Below, piece by piece: positions 48,901 through 58,666 of a stretch of DNA of 64,000 bases. Source of the DNA: Centroberyx gerrardi (lineage: Eukaryota; Chordata; Actinopteri; Beryciformes; Berycidae). Positions within the stretch are counted from its first letter, which is position 1; each line of letters begins with the position of its first letter. The notes below the pieces were generated by a model, which saw nothing but the letters and a program-made list of their open reading frames with translations, was not told the DNA's origin and ran no database searches. Location of the stretch: positions 24,437,499 through 24,501,498 of the forward strand of contig NC_136015.1 in the NCBI RefSeq assembly GCF_048128805.1. Direction: 5' to 3'. Both the position numbers and the translations under genes were made by a program.

Positions 48901-51900
48901 GGAAGTGTCAGGCTGCAAGTTGACTACCTCTGCTACATTAGGGGTTTTTTGTTTGGGGGTTTTTTCTGTTTTCTTCCCCAAGGTGACTTCTGAGGAACCT
49001 TTCTCTGGCTACAAACAAAATATTTTTAGGACGTTGTGAAGGTTCATCTGATATTTACACAGTGTTTTGGCTACCAACCTACTAGCCTGCAGGGTTTTAT
49101 TCAACTTATCTTGTACTGCAGGGACTGTGGGACCAGGAGGCTGCAGCAGCTTCATGCAAAACTAGAATTTTCCTTTCTGAAACCATCAGCTGTTTCTGAA
49201 GAATAATTTCAGTATCATTTATAATCCTCCAGCGGCTCATAGGAAAATTAAAACAGATACCCAAATTACTTTTTGATGATGTTTTTTGGCTGGAGCTCTG
49301 AGTTCTGAGCCAGTCAGTAAACACCACTTCACACTAGAGGAACACTGCTATAGTTAGGGGGTCAATTCAACCTCCAAATAGTGTTTTTTTATGTTATGTC
49401 ACCTGTCCTACAAAGCATCCAAATGTCAACATCTGCTCTTTCCAGTTAGGAAATGCAGGGTCAGGAGCAGTATTTACACCAAACCAAGCGGCTGCCATCT
49501 TTAGAGAGGTGTCAGATAGGACAAACACGGCTGGAAAGAGGATTAACTGTACCAAAGGAAGGAAAATAAGAAATATTTGTTGACTAACTGTTGCGTATTT
49601 TTGTATTTCTAGAGGGGGAGGAGTCAGCCAGAGAGCGACGGAGCCCGCCATGTTGGAGCCTCGTCATCTGTGTTTTTCCAGCTTCACTTCTGCTCTCCCT
49701 CCTCTGTGTCATCGGTTTCTGCTTCGTAAGAGGTGTGTGTGTGTGTGTGTGTGTTTCCACGGGGGCAATCTCAGAAATGTCAGCACCGGAATTAATTATT
49801 GAGTCATTGGTACTGATTAACAACCCTATTAACCCCCCTGCAGATGTACAGTATTGTGCTTATTTTGTGCTATGGGACAGTAAAAATCGTACTTATTGCC
49901 CCTTTAAGAGCCAAGCAGAGAGTAAAATAATAATAATAATAATAATAATACATTTAATTTGAGGGCGCCTTTCAGGACACCCAAGGTTGCCTTACAATGC
50001 ATAAAAAAGAGAAACACACTCGAAACAGATAAAAACAGCGAAACATGGCAACAACAGCAGCATAGACAAAACAAATGACATAGAGTGGGCAGACACGTGT
50101 AGGAGGGGGAATAAAAACAGTAAAACTGTAAGGATAAAAGGGGAAACGCACAGTACGGTGAGGATTACAGTGAGTAGGCCAGTTTGAACAGGTGAGTTTT
50201 GAGGTGGGATTTGAATGCTGTTATGGTATCAGACTGTCGAATGTGTGGGGGCAGGGAGTCCCAGAGCCTGGGAGCAGTGCAGCTGAAAGCCCTGGCACCC
50301 ATGGTGCTGAGGCGTGAGGTGGGGATGGTCAGGAGACCAGCTGAGGATGAGCGCAGGGAGCGCAAATCAGCAGAGATTATCGTATCTGAAATTACTGCCA
50401 AAAGAACTCAATCCCACTATTTCAGCAGAAGTTTGGTTTTTATGCAGAATCAATTTACCAGAGAAAAACAAAACATTCTGTATTACACCACTAGATGGCA
50501 GCAAAAAGCAGCCTGTCAGCTGTAGAGAAGCTGTGTGTGCAGTTCTCTCTGTACTGGACTTAACTTGTTTTTCTACCTATTTGGCCCAAGTTTTATTTTA
50601 TGACGACTTATTTATGCATAAACATAATCTTTTATTACAATTGAACACAGTATTTAGACTGTTAGACTGGCTTTGGCCGCTACTGCTTGGATTTATAATC
50701 ATCAAATGTTTCTAGAAATGAAACCATAGCTGCATGTTTGTCAATGTCCTTTTATTTCCTATTACATACACATATGGTGTATATTAGTACAATGTCAAAC
50801 AAACAGGTGAAGTCAATTTCATTTCTGAAGCGCCTCCAACAGGTTTGTCACAAAGTGATTAGCGCAAATAAACAAACACCCAATCTCACATTAAGAGATG
50901 AGGTTACAATTTGCCACAATGAAGAAACTAATGCTCCGTCGAAGAGAGAAAAAATTGATTAAGACAAGTATCAAGAAATCAAGATGCATCTGATCAGTTA
51001 CACCTTACTCCCAAAGCCAGCAGTGATTACAAAAATACTAAAATATCAACTTTTGCTGTCTGAAAAAGGAGGGGTTGCTTAACGAAGATGATCTGGATGT
51101 TCCCCTTTAAAACTGAAATCAGTCAGGCACAGTTTTGCCAACACATTCTCTCACTCTGCTGTTGGTCTTCAGTTATAAAACACAAGACCCAAATGAGGCA
51201 GCTACAGGTCAAGGTGGGTCAATAGGCAGAATTCGTAGGTTGTTAAAGTAGGATGAGGTTGCCATTTCAGAAAAAAAGCAGGCCTAATTTTAATAAAATT
51301 TCAACTTTTACACCTGGTTTGCCTGATGTTCCTACATTTTCTCCAACCAAGATTACAAGCAAGCAAATCAATTGACATAAGTGCTGCTTCGTGGATCTTA
51401 GTGGATCTTAAAGGAAAGGTCTTAGGTGATGTTCTGCCAGGTAAGTTTTTGTTGGTAATCAGGATAACTTTCATTGCCCGGTTTTGGCATGGATCGTGAC
51501 TTGAAGATTTCTCCCAAAAACTCAGAAGACGCTGTAAATGCTGCGTCGCGGCTCAACTCAGACCTGCTTCAGCAGCAGCCCGTACGGACGGAGGGAGTCC
51601 TGGACGATGGTCCTCGTCTGGACATCGTTGGACCCCTCGGGCACGTAGACCAGCCAGTAGTCTTCTCTTTGGCACTCCTTCCTCTTCTCCGGGTTGATCC
51701 GGTTCTGCAGTACCACCTTGTACGTCTTCCCGTCCACTCGGGACTTGAACGTCTTGCAGAACTTCTCGGCGATCTTGACGTCTGCCGTGGAGTACACCCC
51801 TCTGCCCCTCGTCTCACTGGTGGTGATAGAGGCAGCGGCGGCGTCTAGAAACCCGGGCTCGTCAGCGGAGTCTTCCTTGTGGGTCAGGATGACGGAGCCG

Positions 51901-54900
51901 TCCATGTTGTGTCCGTGGTAGGAGACGGGCCAGGCGCCGCTTCCCGTCCCGAGCCAGCCGTCCCCACCGTCGTACTTATTGAGAACCCGCAGGGCGATCC
52001 GGTTCCAGCCGCAGGGACGGACGTACTGCTCGTTACCCCGCGTGAACTTGGTGTCACCGTCCTGCGATGGACAGAGGGATTAACAGAATCAGAGCCAGAA
52101 TCACTTTGACCACTTGGACTCTTGGAAGAGCCGTTGTGCTAAAAGAGTTCCTAATAAAAAAAGAAAAAATCACCAATAAATGTAAAAGAATTTGTCTCAG
52201 TGGCTTTGGTGCAGAAACATATTGACAACTTCTTGAATTTCTCTCTCTCTTCCAAGAAAAGAGGCTATTGGCTGCTCTAAAGTCACCAGTCATACACTAA
52301 ATTTGCCTGTCAATATATTTGCTGCACCGATCCTGCTCTTCCCCATCTTACTGTGCATGTGAAGCGCTGTGATCATCAGACCTCTTGGATTAGACAAGCA
52401 GACATCGACATCAGCTTTACAGATTTACTGCAAAATGCTTTGGAAATCAACACATTAGCATTGTTCTCCATGTCACTAGAAGTCACTAGATTTACTGCTA
52501 GTTGCTTTTGAGAAATTTAGTCGTAAAGCGGGTCTGAAAAGTTGCTAAATCTAGTATCAAAGTTGCCAAGTTGGCGACAGTGACTTACACACAAAGTACC
52601 AGGACAACAGAGGAGGGAGTGAGGAAGTGAGCGAGGAATGGAGGGATTGAAAGAAGGGAAGAAGGAGTGAGTGAGTGTCGATATTTACATGCACATGCCG
52701 AGTAACCCGGTTATTGGCCGTACTCCAGTTCAGGTCTTATTTGGGTTCAACTGTTTAAACATGAACCTTTGACACCTGAGATTGAGTCTTTCTGTTGTCA
52801 TGAATAAACCAGTTGACAGAATATTCCTGTCTAAATGTGTTGTGCCAGCAAAGACATGTAAAAAAGATGCGGCAATATTATGGGCAATGAGTGGGCAATA
52901 TTAGTAATAATAATAGTAGGTTACTCATATGGGGAAAGGAAATGATGATCCCAACAGCAGTAATGACATCAAATGTATCCATATGCTGTGGGAGTCTGAG
53001 TTTGCACAGCTGGTGAAAACCAAAAGTGAAAGGGTTTCTCTTAACTGGGTTTCTCATAACCAGTCTGAGCTTTTATTCTAACCCAGGTTACTGAAGAACA
53101 GATTTCTCTGAGCATGTAAACAGCCAGGGACTGATACATGTAGTCTAAAGTTACAGAAGCAGGAGTGAAAAAGAAAACCTGATACTCTCAGACATCAGCC
53201 ACCATTCATAAAGCTGTTACTCAGTAAAGCCTCAACCAAAAATATCTAGAGATTGATAAACTGAGAATACGGTTTGATGCAGTTATGCAATACACACACA
53301 CTCCTTCACTCATTATTTAACTTCCTATAGCTTGCATGCTTACTCAGTTACTCATTCACTTTCAGTCACACTCATTTGATTATTCAGGCATCAGTAAGCC
53401 ACTCTCTCACCCATTCAAACAACAACAAAAGTTTATTACTGTAAGATATGGTAGTAGTGAGAATTATACAAGTACAAGAAACCAGTTAATCTACAAATAA
53501 GCCTATATTGCACCTATCTTGTACCTCTTCTTACCTTTATGTGTGTGAAGTCGTAGTCGTACCGCGGGTCGAAGAAGTCCTGCGGGTTGATCCTGACCGT
53601 AGTTCTGTCGCTCTGCTCCGGCCCGGCGGCGGGCGGGCCCTCGGTCAGCGCGAGGGGGGAGCTGTACAGATCCACATCGTCGTCGGTTTCCCTCAGGGAT
53701 AAAGTCCCTAAACTGGGGTACTCCAGCTCCTGAAAACCCTCCTGCTTGTAGAACTGCCTGAGGGCCACGATGTTGACGATGTCCTGGGGGGTCAGCTGGG
53801 ACCCGGCGCTGGTCTGCTCCACTTTACAGCCGGAGAGCGCCGACAGGGCCTCCAGACACAGCTGCATGTCCGGCATGGCGAAAAAGAGGAGTCAGAGGAA
53901 AAATCTTGATTTTGCTCTTCCCTTTGGAAACAGAAGGAAATGGATGCCAGTGCGAAACAGTCTTTTCTGTAATCCGAATTATGCAAAGTTGTTGTTTTCT
54001 TGAGGAGAAGTCGTGAGAAGGAACTCACTTCCCGTCTGTTGCTCCTCAGGCGCAAACAACCGGCCTGATTTCAGCTTTACTTTCGCTTTCACTTGCCTTC
54101 TTCCCCTGAGTCACGCAGTAGGCTTTACTGTGTACAGAATGAGTGACTGAGGGGGCAGTTAAAAATGTATATAGTAAAACAGTAGGTTATCATCCTGCTA
54201 TGCCTATTTCTGCATTTTGTTCATCCTGCGGGTGGCATAGTGGCGTTTTGACTAGATGCGAACAATTCCCTACCTTACCTTTTCCATGTGTTTGTGCGTC
54301 ATGGCCATAATATGAAACAGGAATATTTGGGGCAGATTGCCAGGTCACCACCTAAAATTGGTCTGGTGGTAGGTTTAATGAAATTCATTGATTTAACCAT
54401 GCAATAGCCTCTGAAAGGCTAAATAACAACAACACAAGAAGACTACTGTTTCAAAATCAAAATTTCACAGCAGTGGTGAAGCCAGTATTAAAGTAGTGTC
54501 CTCGCACAATTTAGGGAATCGGAGCACTCGGAACGTAGCTCTACGCAAAATAACAGAATTTATGAACGATTAGATGACTGCTAAAATCAACAAAATAATA
54601 GCCAACAGCGTCAGGGTCATTAAGTTTAAAAAAAAATATGATCAGATCGTTTTGTCTGTCTTTCTGCTCATGCCATGCAACTCTCTCGCTCTCTCTCTCT
54701 CTCTCTCCCCCCTCTCTCTCTCTCTCTCATTGACCGAAACTTCACTTCCCTGTCGTTTCCTTTCTGTGGATTGCTACAATGGAAAAAATAGAATTAGGGC
54801 CGAAAGTTCTATTTACAACCACGAAAAGCAGGCTGAACCGAAGTGATGTGTTCTGTCTGTCTCTCCTCCGCTCCATTCAGTCCTATGCAGAGAGTCTAAA

Positions 54901-57322
54901 CTAAATCTGTCTCCGACACGCTCCGACAAATCTAATAAATAAATCTCTTGACAGCCAACGCACAACAAACAGCGCTGCCTGTCCATGGTTCCGAAATAAC
55001 AGCGCTATGTTTCTATAGGGTACATAAAACTTAACCTGGGGGGGGCAGAAAATACAAACCGGGCCCGACTTCAACTGAAAGCTTCCATGCTCCTCGATCT
55101 ATTTGTAGAGAAAATTCTCCAACTTCCTTGGCTTATGAACCATATTTACCTTCTCAAACCCACCGAATAAAGTTTGCAAGTTAGCAATGTCATCAAGCTA
55201 AGCACAAGGAAATGCCCCTCCTTTCCTCAAGGAACTGCTCACACCACAAACCGCCACGCGTAACCTGCGATCCAGAAATAACAACCTCCTCCATCCCCCT
55301 CCAGGACCGAGCCCCGCACCGTGCGGGATCGGGACTTCTGCTCGGCTGCACCTCGTCTGTGGAGTCCTCTCCCTGACCGCCGGAGGACACCACAGACTAT
55401 CGATGCTTTCAAAAGAGGCCTAAAAACCTTCCTTTTTAACAGAGCCTTTCCTTTATTTTTGTCTTTATGCATTGTCTATAAACCTTTTCTTTTTAATCAG
55501 GCCTTTTTCCTTTGTGTGGCTTTTAGGATCTTTGCTGTTGGTTCATTTTTATCGGTTTTTATGCTCCTGGTTTTTTTTTTCTCCTTTACTCTGTAGCACT
55601 TTGAGATTTACTTCTAATGAAAAGTGCATTACAAATTAAAGTGTTTCCATGTTTTTCTGTAGTTCCTGAAAAACTGACATTTTGGAGATACAAGGTTTTC
55701 ACCCGACAGTGACAATAGTATTCGTATGAGTTTTCATGGAGTACAAGCAGTGTTTCTGTTGTAAGTGTACTTATCCATTACACTGGAATAAGTTCACTGC
55801 AAGTCAAGTCAAGTTTATTTATATAGTCCTTTATTACAAGCATGTGCAAAGTGTTGCCTTTTTTTGCATGTTTTTTGTATGTATCTTGTCAACACAGGGA
55901 ACTTTTTATTGTCTACGGACCAAAGTGCAGCAGTAAATTGCAATATTCCCTCTCACTGTTTTAACAGCCAAAGAGATATTTATAGTAGGGAAACACTTCT
56001 GAACAATGTTTGACTGCCTGCTAATCCTGATGAGTCCCAGTCCAAATTTCCCACTCTGCTCCTTGTCAACCACAGATTTCAAATAGGAAGTGTTCAGTCC
56101 TCCCACTCAGAGTCCTTCTTGTTGTGTTTGAACAAATGATGCAGCGTGTCTTTATGCTTTTGTTGTTTCTTTTGGCAAGAAAAATAATATGATTCCTCTC
56201 CTCTCTCTTCAGGTACAAGAAGTGTTTGCTGCTGTAGCTGTGTGAGTAGAAACAGCAGTCTGAAAACAGCAGAGGTCAGTAGATGATGCTCTAATTTACT
56301 CTCATCAAAAACAAAAAAAATCCTTCTGTCTCCTTAGCTCTTATTCTATTTCTTTGCCCGGCACTTCTCTTTTAAATTATGGATGACAGGAATTTTGACC
56401 TCTTTGGTGAATTGTAATGTTGGTGATGTAAGAATCGAAGCTTATTTGACTGTCACACTCACTGTAAGTCGCTCTGGATATTAAGAGTGTAAAATAAATA
56501 GCCTAAAAGCCTAAAATTTAAAATGTTAACAGTAAATTGTGTGACTTTGTCCTGCTGTAAATCTATGTAGAGTGTAATATTACAAGGAATAGCCTAATAT
56601 AAGTTTCAAGATTGTACTTTGAACATAAATGTATATTTAACTTATGGTTTTTGTCATTTTACTATGCATAATACCTATTTTTTTTATATTTGACATTGTA
56701 TTGATTATTACTGAAACAATTAGTCAATTGACAGAAAAGTAATCGATTATAATTTTGATAATAGTTTTAATCATTTATCGAGTAAAAATACCAAACATTT
56801 TCTGGCTGCAGCTTCACAAACGTTAAGATTTGCTGCTTTTCTCCGTTTCATATCATTATAAAATGAAAACTTTGGGTGTTTTTTGGCTGCTGGTCAGACA
56901 TTTTACAAAATAATCACTAGTTGTAGCCCTAGTATTGGTGGAGGTTCATATCTTGTTCTATGAAAACCTTGTTGGCCTATCTCATGTCAGTTTTGCAGGA
57001 ATTGAGAGAAACGGGTTGATTTTCTTATTAAACTCAATGCATTTATTTATTTATTTATTTATTTATTGACATATTACAATTATCAGTGGTTTAGTTTGGT
57101 TCAGTGATCATGCAACAGTGTCAGCTCTAGTTGGAGATCCACAGGTTTCCTCTGTCTACAGTAATCCTGTCTGGCTCCCTCTCTCTGTAGGAAGTGGCTT
57201 TGCACTATGCCAGCCTGAAGTATGCAGACAAGCCCCGCCCCTCTGCCCAGGGAGGGGCGGGATTGGCCGGGGAAGATGTCACATACTCAACGGTGGCCAG
57301 TAGCAGAAACTCAGAGGCGTGA
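45991..57322 (+). CDS. IgB: single V-domain receptor with two ITIMs
   Basis: Exons: 45991-46024, 47624-47986, 49613-49732, 56213-56274, 57191-57322; phases close to 236 aa. Signal peptide MADLLWMVAFL. The V domain (about 22-132) has LPC41NL, W51YR, DAGLYFC113, then a cysteine-rich loop (CAGRCEGVGC122) and FGRGVQLTV, like the FGxG end of a J segment but encoded in the same exon. Sequons: N42, N71, N81. A transmembrane segment (about 148-171) is followed by a Cys-rich juxtamembrane exon and a tail with ITIMs LHY199ASL and VTY225STV, which normally recruit SHP phosphatases, so an inhibitory surface receptor is likely. The layout resembles novel immune-type receptors (NITRs), but I cannot assign it to them. 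A competing donor GTAAGA at 49726 would give a tail without ITIMs. The 6.5-kb intron 3 contains gig2 on the other strand. Confidence 0.8.
46590..46700 (+). mobile_element. tRNA-SINE-like fragment, IgB intron 1
   Basis: TGTGGTTCAGCAGGTGTAG (A-box-like) and TTGGTTCAAGTCCC (B-box-like) lie about 40 bases apart. Ends unclear. Confidence 0.35.
48160..48365. repeat. Degenerate palindromic repeat (TCATAATTATGAGATA-like), IgB intron 2
   Basis: Repeated self-complementary words such as CTCATATTTATGAGATACTA and CGTAATTATGAGATACT. A simple AT-rich dispersed repeat. Confidence 0.7.
49926..50400 (-). mobile_element. 3' fragment of an L2/Rex1-like LINE, reverse orientation
   Basis: Reading on the minus strand, residues ARAFSCTAPRLWDSLPPHIR and then FKSHLKTHLFKLAYSL match the typical C-terminus of the reverse transcriptase ORF of fish L2-type LINEs. 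A stop, a short 3' UTR and a (TTA)n tail (49,926-49,950) follow. Only the last 80 or so codons remain; the 5' part is missing, as usual for LINE copies. Confidence 0.75.
50751..50756 (-). promoter_or_regulatory. Possible gig2-like poly(A) signal
   Basis: TTTATT on the + strand (AATAAA in gene sense), about 800 bases after the gig2-like stop. Confidence 0.35.
51558..53876 (-). CDS. gig2: Gig2-like, interferon-induced PARP-related antiviral protein
   Basis: Two minus-strand exons: 53876-53535 (114 aa) and 52061-51558 (167 aa plus stop), joined in phase 0 to 281 aa. The second exon has the Gig2/PARP-like fold signature: RPCGWNRIALRVLNKY, W158PVSYH163G, then GRGVYSTADVKIAEKF and DYWLVYVPEGSND..RPYGLLLKQV at the end. 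The YHG and GVYST blocks correspond to the ADP-ribosyltransferase NAD pocket. Members usually have YHGT; here it is YHGH, so catalysis is uncertain. The N-terminal exon (MPDMQLCLEALSALSG) is acidic and less conserved. Gig2 genes of fish are induced by virus and interferon, in keeping with an ISRE-like site about 205 bases upstream. It lies wholly inside intron 3 of IgB, antisense to it, between two LINE fragments. The family call is from memory of motifs. Confidence 0.82.
54080..54092 (-). promoter_or_regulatory. gig2: ISRE-like site upstream of the gig2-like gene
   Basis: CTTTCGCTTTCACT on the + strand gives AGTGAAAGCGAAAG in gene sense, matching GAAANNGAAA, about 205 bases before the start codon. 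Confidence 0.65.
55210..55645 (+). mobile_element. Second L2/Rex1-like LINE 3' fragment
   Basis: VRDRDFCSAAPRLWSPLP and FKRGLKTFLFNRAF are the reverse-transcriptase C-terminus. A 3' UTR ends in AGCACTTTGAGATT...AAAGTGCATTACAAATTAAA, the standard L2-type tail. It lies in IgB intron 3, right of the gig2-like gene. Confidence 0.75.
56450..56525 (+). mobile_element. SINE 3' tail, IgB intron 4
   Basis: ACTGTAAGTCGCTCTGGATA followed by AT-rich repeats; same tail type as at 35,640. Confidence 0.55.
56700..56940 (-). mobile_element. GGGCTACAACTA... repeat, reverse orientation, IgB intron 4
   Basis: Ends with CTAGTTGTAGCCCTAG; contains AAGTAATCGATTATAATTTT, CAAACGTTAAGATTTGCTGC and GGCTGCTGGTCAGACA. 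Same family as 30,035-30,240 in the opposite orientation. Confidence 0.6.
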
Positions 57323-58411
57323 TGGACGGATCATAAGACCAGGGATGGAATAGCTTCTTTCATTTTTTTAGTATTAATGTCTGTATTTACTGTAGAAAAC
57401 TGTTCTGACTATGAATGTAAATGATTCCTTTGAGCTTTTGTAAAAATGATTGTTCATTGCAATTATTGCTTTGAGTTCATAAACTGGACAACAATGAGTC
57501 ATACACCCAATCTTTTTATGTAACATGAGTTTTTATAAATGAGTTTCTTTCCAAAGTGAAATATCTAAATACCAAATGACTGCTGGCATGAAGGTGAAGC
57601 ACATTCTGGGTTTCCACTGAAGTTGATCAATTTCAAGGATCAGAATTTTTCAAAAAATAGATATAAAGCATTTTGGAATGAAACCCATCATATGCTGGGA
57701 AAAAAAACACTTTTCTCTCTGTGAATGTAATTCAACACTTTAGTCCTTTAAAAGAGCTTTTGCTGACATTTTTATAACATTTTTAAACATCTGCTGCTTT
57801 AACTTCATGCTTTTTTAAAAATGCTGGTCTCTTGAATTTCTCATGAACTGCGATTAATTTCCGCAACAGTTATGTACACTTTTTTTTTTTAAATAGATAA
57901 ATACTACAAAAATCAATACACACATTGATCATAAACAACATTTTAATACATTTTTGTAACATTGTTTCAACATTGTGTTGTTGCTAGAGTGAGCTTGTAC
58001 AACACTGTAACAGACAGCCTGCATAATCTACTGTATCACTGACAAACATTTTTTTTCAGTTTTTTCTTACTCTGAGATCAGACAGAGTTAAAAGCATCAA
58101 ACTTACTGTTACTATATGTCACGCTGCCTGAATGCACATTGTGATAAAAAGCTTATTTGTATATACAGTATGTGTGTAGTGACATGTAGAACCCACTGTC
58201 CATGAGGCATGTTGGTAAAAGGATGTAAATGAAAGTTATCTGAAGTCAGGCCTTTCTCCTACAGTTTTGATGCTATATACCATTGCTTTAGCACTTTTTC
58301 TTTACTTTCTTCAGCACTTTACTTTTTCTTTACTCTTTACCGCCTGTTTACATGTGCTGATGTGTAAAGTAGTGCAAAAGTTACAGTTGTCAGGTCATGG
58401 ATAAGCTGAAA

Positions 58412-58417
58412 AATAAA
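58412..58417 (+). promoter_or_regulatory. Probable IgB poly(A) signal
   Basis: AATAAA about 1.09 kb after the stop codon and 250 bases before the IgC stop on the opposite strand; the two 3' UTRs probably meet or overlap here. Confidence 0.45.
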
Positions 58418-58666
58418 TATATACATATCTTAATTACAGAGTGAGAATCAATATGTTGAAAAAGACATGCTTTGAGTGCTTTTGGGGTTGATTTCTGCCT
58501 GTTAGGACTGTAGTGGAGAGGCAAACAAGACGTAAGTTTCTTTATAGTCAATTTACAAGATTTTGTTCAGAATTGATGAGTATGATGGAAAAAGATGAGA
58601 CGATACAGTCCAAGTCCAAAATGGCCGGAGCTGTGCTTTATAGTGAGCGGGAGTCTGCGGTGCAGT

